A stretch of 26,958 bases of DNA from CAYJAZ01 sp964369165 (GCA_964369165.1 CAYJFE010000031.1:1-26958), one strand, 5' to 3'. Positions 15,521-25,441 are shown, counted from the stretch's first letter. The notes: generated by a model from the letters alone, not told the origin. Translations and numbers: made by a program.

Positions 15521-16701
15521 ACTTTCTTCAGCATTCTTTCATGCATAATAATCATGGCTAAAAGCAAGATTGCTATAAAAATAGGATAAACAAAGAAGCC
15601 AATTGTTCTTGCCAATATACCAAAAAGAGCTGGCATTAATAATGTTCCCGTATAAGCAGAAGCCATTAAAATACCTATAATAGCTTGCGAATTTTTCACG
15701 CCAAAATTTATAGGGGTCGAGTGAATAATTGCTGGATATACTGGCGCAGAGCCAAGGCCAATCACTCCAATGCCCACAAAGGCAGGAATTTCGCCAAAGG
15801 GCAAGAAAAGAGAAATAAGCCCTAAAAACATAATACAAGCGCCGCCTCTTATCATTTGTGTATCATTATATTTAATAGCAATAAAACCGCAAATCCCTCT
15901 ACCTACAGTTATCCCTAAATAAAATAAAGCTGTGAAAGATGCCGCAATTTCAGGCGACACATTTTTATTATAGACTAGGTATGAACTTGCCCACGCGCCT
16001 GTGCTCATTTCTAAAGCGCAGAAACAAAAAAATGCAAGGGCGATTTCTTTCACACCATTAATTTTGAAAATTTCTTTTAATGACAAAAATTGTGGGCCTG
16101 TGTCTTCTTCCTCGTCTTGCCCGTCTTGCCCTTTTTGCAAGCCTTTTCTTGCGGCATTCTGCTTCCAAACCGGCGCTGAAATAAATATCACAATAGAAAG
16201 TATGGCTTGAATAGCAAAAAGAATCATATAGCCGGTTCTAAAAGTGTGGCCTGAAGTAAGCGCCATCCCCATAATATAAGGGCCTAAAGTTGCCCCTACG
16301 CCCCACATACAATGAAGCCAATTCATGTGCTTGCTTTCAAAATGTATGGCAACATAATTATTTAATGCCGCATCAACACTGCCTGCGCCAAGACCATAAG
16401 GGACAGCCCAAAGACATAGACTCATAAAAGATGGAGCTTTTGCAAAACCCACCAAGGAAAGAGCCGTAAGGGCAATGCTTAAAGTAGTCACCTTATGCAC
16501 GCCAAATTTATGAATCAATACATTACTTTTTAAGCTTGAAACTATAGTCCCCGCCGATATGATAATAGTCACAATACCCATGCGCGAAATAGGCACCATA
16601 AATTCTTCGCTGATTAAAGGCCAAGCCGAGCCAAGCACAGCATCAGGAAGCCCAAGACTGATAAATGCCAAATAGATAAGCGCAAGCAAAAGATGTATCA
16701 T
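15517..16701 (-). CDS. MFS transporter
   Basis: This 394-aa membrane protein has about 12 hydrophobic segments and the major-facilitator pattern: TM1 IYLAFISLGLPDAVLGSAWP, an internal motif NVLIHKFGVHKV between TM2 and TM3, and VPYGLGAGSVDAALNNYVA in TM4. A charged loop after TM6 (KGLQKGQDGQDEEEDTG, about 185-200) links the two halves. Substrate is unknown; it resembles sugar/fucose-type or multidrug porters. It is convergent with the PHP gene, the stops overlapping by four bases, so no terminator separates them. Start 16701 has GAGAGGAAAT. A promoter TTGACA (plus 16748-16753) with TATAAA (plus 16727-16732) is plausible, though its 15-base spacer is short. Whether it serves the phosphate module is unclear. 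Confidence 0.88.
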   Translation of the reverse strand: MIHLLLALIYLAFISLGLPDAVLGSAWPLISEEFMVPISRMGIVTIIISAGTIVSSLKSNVLIHKFGVHKVTTLSIALTALSLVGFAKAPSFMSLCLWAVPYGLGAGSVDAALNNYVAIHFESKHMNWLHCMWGVGATLGPYIMGMALTSGHTFRTGYMILFAIQAILSIVIFISAPVWKQNAARKGLQKGQDGQDEEEDTGPQFLSLKEIFKINGVKEIALAFFCFCALEMSTGAWASSYLVYNKNVSPEIAASFTALFYLGITVGRGICGFIAIKYNDTQMIRGGACIMFLGLISLFLPFGEIPAFVGIGVIGLGSAPVYPAIIHSTPINFGVKNSQAIIGILMASAYTGTLLMPALFGILARTIGFFVYPIFIAILLLAMIIMHERMLKKV

Positions 16702-16890
16702 AAAATTTCCTCTCTAAAGAATTTTTTTTATAGTAAATATACTGATTTGTCAATAAAATGAAGATATAAAGCAAGAAAAAACACTTCTATCTATTTGAAT
16801 TTTCACGAGATAATATTTTCATTTGCCTTTCACTTTCTTTATGCTATGTATACGCATGACGAAAACAATAAAAACATATAAGGATATACT

Positions 16891-17862
16891 ATGCTTTTAC
16901 CTTCTTTAGCCTTGATAGGCGGTTTGATTCTATTAGTGTGGAGTGCAGATAAATTTGTAGATGGCGCGGCAGCAACAGCAAAATTTATAGGTATGTCACC
17001 ACTTATTATTGGTATGGTGATTGTAGGCTTTGGCACTTCTGCCCCTGAAATGCTTGTTTCAGCTCTTGCGGCAGCAGGCGGAAACACAGGTATTGCCCTT
17101 GGTAATGCCTATGGTTCAAACATTGCAAACATTGCTCTTATATTGGGCGTTTCAGCCATGATAAGCCCTATTATTGTAAAAAGAGAAATATTGAAAAAAG
17201 AATTGCCTATCTTGGTTGCTGTGACCGCCTTGACAATCTTTTTATTGATGGATCTTGATCTTTCACGCATGGACGCAGTCATCTTGCTTGTCGTCTTCTT
17301 TGCTATTATGGGCTATACAGTCTATGACGGCATGAAAAATAAAGATACAGCCTCAGCTGATGAAATGAAAGATTGCGAAGGCGACGATTGCCCCTCAATA
17401 AAAGCCTCAATTTTCTGGCTTCTTGTTGGTCTTATAGTACTTATTGCTTCTTCACGTCTTTTGGTGTGGGGCGCAACTGAAATTGCAAAAATGTTCAATG
17501 TAAATGACATGATAATTGGTCTTACTGTGGTTGCTATAGGCACATCATTGCCAGAACTTGCCTCTTCAATCACTGCGGCAAGAAAGGGCGAAGACGATAT
17601 CGCACTTGGCAACGTGATCGGCTCTAACCTCTTCAATACTTTAGCTGTTGTGGGTATTGGTGGCTCTATTCACCCTTTTATTGTACCCGCTGAAACACTT
17701 ACAAGAGATATGCCAATCATGGCTGCCCTCACTCTTTCTTTATTTGTGCTTGGCTATGCCGCAAAAGGAAAAGATGGCTGTATCACACGTTCAAAAGGTA
17801 TACTCCTCCTTTCTGTATACATAATTTACACAGTTTGGCTTGTTTCTTTAGTTTTAAAATAA
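16891..17862 (+). CDS. Calcium/sodium antiporter, YrbG type (CaCA family)
   Basis: This 323-aa protein has the two inverted alpha repeats of the family. Alpha-1 (residues 34-77) contains GMSPLIIGMVIVGFGTSAPE and GNAYGSN; alpha-2 (205-246) contains VNDMIIGLTVVAIGTSLPEL and GNVIGSN. E53 and E222 are the expected cation-binding acidic residues. About ten hydrophobic segments are visible, with an acidic cytoplasmic loop (about 152-170) rich in Asp/Glu and two Cys. The size matches E. coli YrbG. It exports Ca2+ in exchange for Na+ or H+. The start follows an AAGGA site and the gene stands alone, divergent from the MFS gene. Confidence 0.9.
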   Translation: MLLPSLALIGGLILLVWSADKFVDGAAATAKFIGMSPLIIGMVIVGFGTSAPEMLVSALAAAGGNTGIALGNAYGSNIANIALILGVSAMISPIIVKREILKKELPILVAVTALTIFLLMDLDLSRMDAVILLVVFFAIMGYTVYDGMKNKDTASADEMKDCEGDDCPSIKASIFWLLVGLIVLIASSRLLVWGATEIAKMFNVNDMIIGLTVVAIGTSLPELASSITAARKGEDDIALGNVIGSNLFNTLAVVGIGGSIHPFIVPAETLTRDMPIMAALTLSLFVLGYAAKGKDGCITRSKGILLLSVYIIYTVWLVSLVLK

Positions 17863-17884
17863 ACTAAATATAAAGATTAAATTG

Positions 17885-17926
17885 AAACAGGTTGCGGAAC
17901 TTTTTATTCCTCAACCTGTTTTTTTA
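17885..17926. terminator. Bidirectional terminator between yrbG-like and A2M genes
   Basis: The 10-bp outer stem AAACAGGTTG/CAACCTGTTT, with a GGAA/TTCC inner stem after one mismatch, is followed by a T run. On the minus strand it ends in A-rich sequence read as T. The two genes converge here. Confidence 0.75.
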
Positions 17927-17943
17927 TTTATTTTCTAAGTAAT

Positions 17944-20900
17944 TTATTCTACTACGATGATTTGACTCTTATCATGCGCCCTCAAACTATTATCATACAT
18001 CGATTCAACATAAACAGCAGGGAGCACAAATCGCCCTTTATTCACAACTTTCACTTCATAGGTATAAGTGCTTTGTTCTGTGCCTAGCGAAGTAAAGAAA
18101 AGCGCCCTGTCTTCACGAACATCTTTATATTCAAGCCCATTTTCCCTCGCATAAGGTTGGCTCACACTCTCTTCAAGCACAGGTTCGAATGCGCCAGCAA
18201 AAAGATCTTGTATAACAATATTTTCTTGCTTCATGCCCTGTGCATTTGCTGTTATAGAAATTGTTATTGTGTCGCCAAGTTTCATTTTAATAACTTCTTC
18301 TCCAGCCTCTTTTACGCTTTCAAGATTTTCTTTCTTCGCATTCAAAAGAGTTTTTTCCACTTCTAAGCCCTCTGCAAGCCTTGTTGTTGGCGCATTCAGG
18401 CTATAACCCTCTGTGGTGAGCTGGTAATAAAGAGGAATGCCATCTTCTGCCTTAATTTCAAATTGCGTGCAAAGTGGCGAAGAAAGCATAAGAGCGTAGT
18501 CATTATTTTCTTGCACATTAATAAGAGTTTCGCTTGTGCAAGCTATGCTGTCTTTTGAAAGCTCTATTTCGCTTCTTCTTGCTAATTCCCACAAAGCCGA
18601 AATAGCTTGCGCAAAAGAGAAAGTTGAATAGCCTTCATTATAAGCCATTAATATTTTCTCACTTGAGCCTGCAATATCTTCTTCTTTTAAAAGTTCAGGG
18701 AAAGAATGCGCATACACTCGAAGAGCTAAAGCTTCCACGGCAAGAGAATCTAAAAAGCCTACGGGCTTGAATTCTTTTACATTTTGCCTATAATTTGTGA
18801 GCATTTCTTGATTGATATCCATATGCAAGAGTTCTTGAGAAGCTAAAATAAAGAGTGCCGTGATATCATTTTGCCAATCATTAAAGGCTCTTTTTTGTGC
18901 TTCATTTCTTGTATCATTCAAGACATTGAGAATATTTTCAATATATTGCGTAGTGATTGAACCTTCTCTTGTTAAAAGCCAAATAGCATAGGCTGATACG
19001 CGTGCTTCTTCTAGAGTGCTTGGCCTTTGTGAAGCTATAAAAGCTATAGAAGAAAAGATTGTGTCTTCAATATCTTGCGGTGGCAAGAGGCCTGCTTTTC
19101 GCATCGCAAGGAAGAATTCGCCTGCGTAGACTGTGAGTAATTTATCTGGTTGAGAAGAATTTTCCCAAAGAGTGAGGCCAGCAAATTCATAGCCGTATCT
19201 ATAAGAATTTCTTATAGCATAAAGCGCGTCATTAATCGTATTTTGCGCATCTTCATAAGCCTTTTCTTTGTCAGCCACATTCGCATAGAGAAAATCAGGC
19301 GCATTGCTCAAAGTCAAATAAGGCAAAGCTTTTGAAATTTTCTGCTCTGTGCAGTCAAAAGGATAAGAATCAAGATAGGCAAGCATAGCCTGAATATAAG
19401 GTAATGGTGCAGAAGAAATAGAAAGCGTGCGCTTTGCTTTATAGGGATAGATTTCCCTTTTTCTTTCAAGTGTGAGGTTTTCTGCTGTTGTGCCAAGTTC
19501 AATATCTGTCATAAATAATGTGCTTGGCCTAATAGAGAGCGTGCTTTCTCTTTCAAAAGAAGATGCATCATTCGCAAGTTGAATAGTCACACTTGCTTCG
19601 CCAAGATTGTCTTCAACGAAGAATGTGAGAGGAATATTCTTTTCTTCTTTTGCTTTGAGATTTATTTCCTTCTCGTAAGCATTTTCTAGCTTTAGTCCTT
19701 TGCTTGTGACTATATTGAGTGTATACACATTGTCACTATCAGTAGTATTTGCAAGCATTACTGAAGCTTCTAATCTATCTTTTGGGCTCGCCATAAGTGG
19801 CATTTGTGGCTGAATAACCACATCATTTTTTACAATCACATTTTCTTGTGCCGAACCAAAGGCTGTGTCATTCACGGCAACTGCCATTATACGCAAATTG
19901 CCATTATAATAAGTGGGAATAGGGAAGGAAATTTTTGTGCCCTCTTCTGAAATGTCAATAATGCCTGACCAGTAGACAAAAGGAGGCTCTGCCTTTCTTT
20001 TGAAAGGATTTACAAATTCATCAGACATAAAGGCATTACTTTCCATCTTAGCCATCATGCCTCCGCCAAAGGGTGATCGCTCTAAAATACTGTATTGCGC
20101 AAGATTATTTTTTGAAAATTCTTGCATAATCAAGTCAGAAAGCTGAGAAGTTGTCACCTCTAAGGCTCTGTCTTTCAAGAAATAGTTCAAAGGTGAAGGA
20201 CTTTGGAAACTATCAAGGCTCAAAATACCTTCGTCAACAGCAAATAAAATTGCCTTAGAAGCTTTATCGCTCTTCAAAGTAATTTCAACTTCCTCTTCTT
20301 TATTATTCGGGCTATAGATTTGCGGCACGTCAATTTCAAGGGCAATATTTCTTTTTGAAATATTCACCAATACTGGCTCTACTGCAAAAGCTAAAGGTGA
20401 AAGATAGGCATCTTGCGCGTCCATATTTTTGAGATAAGAAACAGACACATAGGCCTTACCCTCGTAATTTTCAGGCACTGCAATTTCTTGAATGCTTGCC
20501 CCTGCTTTTGCTTTAAACCAAGCGTGCGAGAGAACGGCATTCGCTTCAAGAGTGATAAGCCCAAAGCCGTCATAAGGTAAGGCTAGGGAAAGTTCAAGCC
20601 TATCGCCTGCTTCTATATTTGTATCTGAAAGACTGAAAGAAAGAGTGCTCGGCAAAGTCTGCGGATTGCGCACTAATTCATTACCCATAATATTAAAATC
20701 AATGGAAGCAAGAGCTTGACTATTATTTTCTTCATAAATCTTTAATATATACTCGCCCACTTCTTTTGTAGGTATATCCCAAAGTATTTTTGCATTCTCT
20801 AAAGTCAAAGCCTCACGCGAAATTTCTTCTTCTGCAAGCACATCGTCGTAATAATATTCTTTTTGATTATTACTTACGAGATTTGTGTGGTATTTCTTTT

Positions 20901-23610
20901 TATAAACAACAAAATTCAGCCCTTTATTATCAAGCATTGTGAGTTTTGAATCTATATTAATAATTTCAAGCTTGCCTTCTTTGTTTTGAGGAATAAAGTG
21001 CAAATTCGTGATCGCGCCCACACTTTTATAGCCAATAAGCGAAGTGAGTGGAGAGAGCATCACATCAAGACTTGTGCTTACACCGCGCCCCCCAGCTGGC
21101 TCAAAACCCTCAATAAAGAACTTGGCAGAATAGATACCGTCTTCTTTCACATAGGAAGAAAAATCAATCGCATTTGTCGCTTTGCCTTCTTTATTTGAAC
21201 TAAGCTTAGGCAAGTCAAAGTCAAGGTATTGATAGTCTAGCTTATAGGGATTACTAAAAATATAGCTAGGATATTTTGAAAAAGAAGGCGATTGCAAGGT
21301 GAGATTGAGCTTAGTTTCTATCTTTCTATTTTGCGCGCCTATGCCATAAAGATTATCTACTTGAATTTCAAGGCTATTTTCTTTATTTTTTTCTAAAACA
21401 ATCCAGCCATACTCTTCTTGCTCTGGCAAGATTTTTGCTTCAATCTTCAAAGTATCTGGCTGAAATTCTTCAACACTCACACTTTGTGAGCCAATGACTT
21501 TATCATTGCGCATAATATCAAAGCGATAATTTCCTGTAAATGCATTAGGATTTGATTGCCAAGAAAAAGTGGACAAACCAAAGTCTTCTTCTGAAAGTGT
21601 GAACTCTTCTTCAAAAACTACTATATTTCTTGAATTATATAAAAGAGCTTTTAAGGGCTGTGCTTTTGGTAAGGAATTGTCATTATTACGGATAATCGCA
21701 CTAAAATTGAGCAAATCGCCAGGCCTAAAAATGCCACGCTCAGAAAAAACATAGGCTTGAAGAGGGCTTTGTGTGGAAACTCTTCCGCCAATATCATATG
21801 CCTGCATCTGCACATTGCGCAATAAATCATTCATGGAAACAAAGGAAATATCCTCTCCTTTTTTCGCAAGCAAGACAACGGGCTTCTTATCCTTTGTAAG
21901 ATTATCCACATTCTCAAGAATGGCCATGCCTGAATTATCGCTTCTCGCTTTAGCAACAGCAAGACCATTTGCGCCCAAAATTTCAAGCTCTACATTTGCT
22001 AAGGCTGTGCCACTACTCATAGAATAAGTGAAGACTTGCCTTTTACCGTCCGCATCTTTTTTAACAATAAGGCCAATATCTGTAATCATCAAAAGCTTTT
22101 GCGTAGTGAACACTTCTTTATCATTCTGCATACCTTTTAATTTGAGATTGATAATTCCGCCTGTTTCGCTGGACTTTGTATTTGCTAAAAATTCGCTCAA
22201 ATCAAAGGCAATAATTTCGCCTTTTCCTTGATTGCTTTCTTTTTCAAGAATAATTTCGCCTCTTTGCACATCACTCAAAGATTCGTATTCTTGGCTATTA
22301 TAATGAAAGGACATTGAATTTGCAGCCAATAAAGATAAATAAGGCAGACGAATTTTTTCAGCTTCCCATTGAATAGAAGTCAATTCGCTGGCTTGCAAAT
22401 AAAGTTTTTTATCGCCTTTCATATTCAAAATATTTCCGCTTTGCAAAAATGCTATATTTGCTTCTAATTTTGGTGCATAGAAGACATAGCTTTTATCTTC
22501 AAAAAGGCTTAATCCTGCTGTTGACAAAAGTCCTTTTGACAAATCAGCCACTATATAAGAATCTGCTGGGGTAGAAATTTTTATTGTATGCTTTGTGTCT
22601 GCTTCGTCTGCTGGTGACATAAGTGTGAAGTCAAGCTCTTCTTCACGCTCAAGATTTTGGGCAATTTCCCAATTAAATGGTCGTCTTGCTTCATCACTCA
22701 CTTTTTGTGGCAAAGAAAATATTTTTAGATGTTCTGCCAATTCTTTTCCTGTCACTTGCAAAGAACTTTCTATCTCTAACAAATATTCTTGCTGTAGATC
22801 TTTATTATATTCTAAACGCAGATTTGCTGACTTGATCTGTAATAAATTTTCCAAACCAGGAATTTCAAATGAAGCATTGGTATTTTTTGAAAGCATATGA
22901 TAATTATTTGGATCGTATCTTTTCATGTCTTCAAAAAGAAGATCAATAAATGCTGGCTTTTGCGCAAGCTCTAAAACAGGAATATTCATAGTTAAAAAAG
23001 TATCATTTCTTGACCAAATATATTCAGCTTCGCCAAGCCTAAGATTGCTGTCATTAGATTCATAGCGCACTTTATCTAAAAAGGCTTCTTTATCATCTAT
23101 AGGGTAGAGAAATTGCGCATTAATATTGATAATATGCGCATTTTTCTTTGTAGGATCAATATAAAATTCTTCTTTGCTTATGTGCATAGCCTGATCTGGC
23201 AAGGTGAAAGACAAGGAATTTGTGTTTATCACAGAATCTTTTGGCAATAAGGAAGAAGGAAAAGTAATGTCAAAACTTTGCCTTGCCGTCCAAGTCGTAT
23301 CTTTTTCAAATTCAAATTGTAAAGTATTTGCGCTTATCCATTCAAAATAGCCATCTATGGAAGGATTTATACGAAGAGCCTCCTCTCTTTTGCCTTCAAT
23401 GCCAATATTTGGATTGCATTGTATATACCAATTTGCTTCGCCATAATGGTGCTTACACAAATCCTCGTCTGCACGTATAGTGATGTATAGCTCATCGTTA
23501 TAATCGTGCGGAGAATTTATTTCAAGCTTGTAATAGGCTGTATTTGCAGAGGCAATATTCACTGTGCAAAAAAACAAATTCAAGAAAAATAAAGCAAGAT
23601 ATTTTTTCAT
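17944..23610 (-). CDS. Bacterial alpha-2-macroglobulin with thioester motif
   Basis: This 1888-aa secreted protein is the largest in the window. The signal peptide (MKKYLALFFLNLFFCTVNIASA, then NTAYYK) has an AXA-type cleavage site near residue 22 and no lipobox, unlike E. coli YfhM. The N-terminal two thirds are macroglobulin-like beta domains; the A2M-family domain includes AVDEGILSLDSFQSP (from residue 1125), and the bait-like region precedes PPFVYWSG (about 1215). The thioester motif is C1420-T-E-Q1423 (YPFDCTEQ), followed by the helical thioester domain to about residue 1680 and a C-terminal receptor-like domain. It would trap proteases in the periplasm or on the cell surface. No pbpC is adjacent, unlike many bacterial loci. 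An AAGGA site and a TTGACT...TAATTT promoter (17-base spacer, 23645-23673) precede it. Confidence 0.93.
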   Translation of the reverse strand: MKKYLALFFLNLFFCTVNIASANTAYYKLEINSPHDYNDELYITIRADEDLCKHHYGEANWYIQCNPNIGIEGKREEALRINPSIDGYFEWISANTLQFEFEKDTTWTARQSFDITFPSSLLPKDSVINTNSLSFTLPDQAMHISKEEFYIDPTKKNAHIININAQFLYPIDDKEAFLDKVRYESNDSNLRLGEAEYIWSRNDTFLTMNIPVLELAQKPAFIDLLFEDMKRYDPNNYHMLSKNTNASFEIPGLENLLQIKSANLRLEYNKDLQQEYLLEIESSLQVTGKELAEHLKIFSLPQKVSDEARRPFNWEIAQNLEREEELDFTLMSPADEADTKHTIKISTPADSYIVADLSKGLLSTAGLSLFEDKSYVFYAPKLEANIAFLQSGNILNMKGDKKLYLQASELTSIQWEAEKIRLPYLSLLAANSMSFHYNSQEYESLSDVQRGEIILEKESNQGKGEIIAFDLSEFLANTKSSETGGIINLKLKGMQNDKEVFTTQKLLMITDIGLIVKKDADGKRQVFTYSMSSGTALANVELEILGANGLAVAKARSDNSGMAILENVDNLTKDKKPVVLLAKKGEDISFVSMNDLLRNVQMQAYDIGGRVSTQSPLQAYVFSERGIFRPGDLLNFSAIIRNNDNSLPKAQPLKALLYNSRNIVVFEEEFTLSEEDFGLSTFSWQSNPNAFTGNYRFDIMRNDKVIGSQSVSVEEFQPDTLKIEAKILPEQEEYGWIVLEKNKENSLEIQVDNLYGIGAQNRKIETKLNLTLQSPSFSKYPSYIFSNPYKLDYQYLDFDLPKLSSNKEGKATNAIDFSSYVKEDGIYSAKFFIEGFEPAGGRGVSTSLDVMLSPLTSLIGYKSVGAITNLHFIPQNKEGKLEIINIDSKLTMLDNKGLNFVVYKKKYHTNLVSNNQKEYYYDDVLAEEEISREALTLENAKILWDIPTKEVGEYILKIYEENNSQALASIDFNIMGNELVRNPQTLPSTLSFSLSDTNIEAGDRLELSLALPYDGFGLITLEANAVLSHAWFKAKAGASIQEIAVPENYEGKAYVSVSYLKNMDAQDAYLSPLAFAVEPVLVNISKRNIALEIDVPQIYSPNNKEEEVEITLKSDKASKAILFAVDEGILSLDSFQSPSPLNYFLKDRALEVTTSQLSDLIMQEFSKNNLAQYSILERSPFGGGMMAKMESNAFMSDEFVNPFKRKAEPPFVYWSGIIDISEEGTKISFPIPTYYNGNLRIMAVAVNDTAFGSAQENVIVKNDVVIQPQMPLMASPKDRLEASVMLANTTDSDNVYTLNIVTSKGLKLENAYEKEINLKAKEEKNIPLTFFVEDNLGEASVTIQLANDASSFERESTLSIRPSTLFMTDIELGTTAENLTLERKREIYPYKAKRTLSISSAPLPYIQAMLAYLDSYPFDCTEQKISKALPYLTLSNAPDFLYANVADKEKAYEDAQNTINDALYAIRNSYRYGYEFAGLTLWENSSQPDKLLTVYAGEFFLAMRKAGLLPPQDIEDTIFSSIAFIASQRPSTLEEARVSAYAIWLLTREGSITTQYIENILNVLNDTRNEAQKRAFNDWQNDITALFILASQELLHMDINQEMLTNYRQNVKEFKPVGFLDSLAVEALALRVYAHSFPELLKEEDIAGSSEKILMAYNEGYSTFSFAQAISALWELARRSEIELSKDSIACTSETLINVQENNDYALMLSSPLCTQFEIKAEDGIPLYYQLTTEGYSLNAPTTRLAEGLEVEKTLLNAKKENLESVKEAGEEVIKMKLGDTITISITANAQGMKQENIVIQDLFAGAFEPVLEESVSQPYARENGLEYKDVREDRALFFTSLGTEQSTYTYEVKVVNKGRFVLPAVYVESMYDNSLRAHDKSQIIVVE

Positions 23611-23644
23611 AAGGTTGTCCTTTTCTAAAACTGACTATGCCTTG

Positions 23645-23673
23645 AAATTACAAGAGAAAAGCGTACAAGTCAA
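23645..23673 (-). promoter_or_regulatory. Predicted sigma70 promoter of the A2M gene
   Basis: Minus-strand TTGACT (plus 23668-23673) and TAATTT (plus 23645-23650) are 17 bases apart, about 35 bases upstream of the A2M start. Confidence 0.5.
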
Positions 23674-23699
23674 GATTTTATAGAAATCCTATTATTTAA

Positions 23700-23734
23700 A
23701 AACAAAAGGGAAAGCCCATAAAGAACTTCCCCTT
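23700..23734 (-). terminator. Intrinsic terminator after the SSS symporter
   Basis: On the minus strand, AAGGGGAAG (23734-23726) pairs with CTTTCCCTT (23714-23706), with one mismatch. A TTGTTTTT tail follows. It lies about 25 bases beyond the symporter stop. Confidence 0.7.
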
Positions 23735-23756
23735 CAGCTTTTGGAGTTTTATATTT

Positions 23757-25199
23757 TTATGCTTGAGCAGTTTGCTTTGTTTTCACTGTGCAAGCTTTGT
23801 AAATTGCAACAAATACTAGATATGAAGCAACTAAACCAACAAGAAATGGAGGGAAGTTTGCAACTGTTGGTGAAATATTATAGGCTGACAAATCAACAAT
23901 AGATGTTGAAGGAGTGAGAAGCAAATAATAACCTACGCAGAAAGTAAAACCAATTACTGCACTCCACCAAGCTGCGGCAGAATTGTTTATATTGAACTTT
24001 AGGCGTGCAATATAAGGCACCATAGCTGTTGCGCCAATAACACTCCATGCAGTTGTGCACAATAAAGCAATGATCTGGCCACCAAGGTTAGCTGTTGCTG
24101 CGCTCACAACTACGCAAAGAGTAATACCTACAAGCCAAGCAAATTTTGTTGATTTCTTGCCTGTAATATCTTCGGTGAAGGAAGAAGCGGCGATATGGTA
24201 TAAAGCTGTAGTTGTTGAAAGTGAAGCAGAAATAATAGCAAGAGCAAAAATTTGCTGACCAATTTCAGGAAGAAGCATTTTTGTAAGCACTGTTACCACT
24301 TGATCAGGACTATCAATCGCAGGAAGGAAAAGTCTTGACAATGCAGCAACAAAGAATGTGCCAGCTACTAATATGAAGATGATAACTGTTGCAATAATCG
24401 CGGTTCTTTGCACATCTTTTTTATTTTGTAGGGCAAAGTGTCTTTGAATAACTTGAGGTTGAGCGAATGTTGCCACAGACATAACAAGCACTAAAGAAAG
24501 AACAAACATCCCTTGACCGCCTGATGAAAGACTTGTGAAACCATTATTCGCTAAAGCTGTAGGCTCAAGTTTTGATAAGGCAATATAACCATCGATTGGA
24601 CCGCCAACTTTTGTCAAAATGGCATACATTAAGATTAAAATACCCACAAGCATAACGCCGCCTTGCATAGCTTCTGTGTATAATACACCACGAAGACCGC
24701 CCCACCAAACAAGTATTCCAACAAAGCCAGCCAAAATCCAAATAAGGTTTTCAGGTGAAACAGGCACTAAGCTTGCAAGCATAACTGCCGCACCCTTCAA
24801 TACACCTGAAGCATAAACAGAGAGGAAAACAGCAAAGATAAGGCCTAAAAACATACGCAATTTAGGGCAATTATGACTAAGGCTGATAAGGTGCGCTGGT
24901 GTTCTTGCTTGAAGATTAACTTGAAGCTGGCGTGTATCCCAAGCAAAAACTGTATACACAAAGTATGTACCAAGGCCGGCAACACCAAAGCCAACCAATG
25001 AAATTTGTACGCCATACATATACGACAAGCCCGAAAAGCCAATCAAGGCAACGGCTGAAACATAGGTGGCAACATAAGCAAAAGCTTGTACAACAAAGCC
25101 AACTGCGCCTGTTGTTGTTACGTCATAACCACGCCCTTTTCGTGCAAGCCACACGAAAACTACAATATAACCAATCCAAATTGCAATGTCCAAAAGCAT
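23757..25199 (-). CDS. Sodium:solute symporter (SSS/SLC5 family)
   Basis: This 480-aa membrane protein has about 13 hydrophobic segments. TM1 has FVVQAFAYVATYVSAVALIGFSGLSY (about 35-60), typical of the family, and a sodium-site helix AIISASLSTTTALYHIAASSF is near residues 333-353. GDIPF-like proline-solute marks are absent, so the ligand cannot be assigned. A GGAAAGGAT site precedes the start. The upstream 187 bases contain a palindrome and then an attenuator hairpin and a Phe-rich leader ORF on the same strand. Thus at least part of its expression probably depends on Phe-tRNA charging. That is unusual for this family and suggests that it imports phenylalanine, a precursor such as an aromatic keto acid, or an aromatic peptide; this is inference. 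Confidence 0.9.
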   Translation of the reverse strand: MLLDIAIWIGYIVVFVWLARKGRGYDVTTTGAVGFVVQAFAYVATYVSAVALIGFSGLSYMYGVQISLVGFGVAGLGTYFVYTVFAWDTRQLQVNLQARTPAHLISLSHNCPKLRMFLGLIFAVFLSVYASGVLKGAAVMLASLVPVSPENLIWILAGFVGILVWWGGLRGVLYTEAMQGGVMLVGILILMYAILTKVGGPIDGYIALSKLEPTALANNGFTSLSSGGQGMFVLSLVLVMSVATFAQPQVIQRHFALQNKKDVQRTAIIATVIIFILVAGTFFVAALSRLFLPAIDSPDQVVTVLTKMLLPEIGQQIFALAIISASLSTTTALYHIAASSFTEDITGKKSTKFAWLVGITLCVVVSAATANLGGQIIALLCTTAWSVIGATAMVPYIARLKFNINNSAAAWWSAVIGFTFCVGYYLLLTPSTSIVDLSAYNISPTVANFPPFLVGLVASYLVFVAIYKACTVKTKQTAQA

Positions 25200-25312
25200 A
25201 ATAAATCCTTTCCAAAAGTGTTACAGGTTAGCGAATGAATACATTCTAGCAAGATTTCTAAATTCATATATTTTGTGGAATTTTCAAGAAAAAGAAGTTT
25301 TTTGCGAATGAG

Positions 25313-25328
25313 TGTATCAAAACATACA
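25313..25328. promoter_or_regulatory. TyrR-box-like palindrome upstream of the symporter
   Basis: TGTAT-CAAAAC-ATACA is a 16-bp inverted repeat whose spacing (5+6+5) resembles the TyrR box (TGTAAA-N6-TTTACA). It lies between the attenuator and the symporter. A second inverted repeat, GAATG-AATA-CATTC (25233-25246), is nearer the start. The match is partial and the regulator is not in the window. Confidence 0.3.
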
Positions 25329-25386
25329 TGATTGAGCAAAAAATGCACTTTTTAGCAGAAAAAACACAAAAGATGGAATTTAGAAC

Positions 25387-25417
25387 AAAAAAAAGCCGCC
25401 TCCTCACGGAAACGGCT
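25387..25417 (-). terminator. Phe attenuator terminator (GNRA-capped hairpin plus U run)
   Basis: On the minus strand, AGCCGTTTCC (25417-25408) pairs with GGAGGCGGCT (25403-25394) through a GUGA tetraloop: ten pairs, including two G-U, then a run of seven T (25393-25387). This is a textbook rho-independent terminator. It is placed between a Phe-rich leader ORF and the SSS symporter gene. Confidence 0.85.
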
Positions 25418-25441
25418 GTCATATTTTTTGTAATTCCTCAG

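Noticed and set aside
23566..23610. Lipobox in the A2M signal peptide (Cys15)
   Set aside because: The residues before Cys15 (LFF) do not fit the L-(A/S)-(G/A)-C lipobox, and a clear ASA cleavage site follows.
25349..25425. Second small ORF beginning at an ATG just before the attenuator stem
   Set aside because: It has a GAGGA at poor spacing and reads through the terminator into T-rich sequence. It looks like chance.
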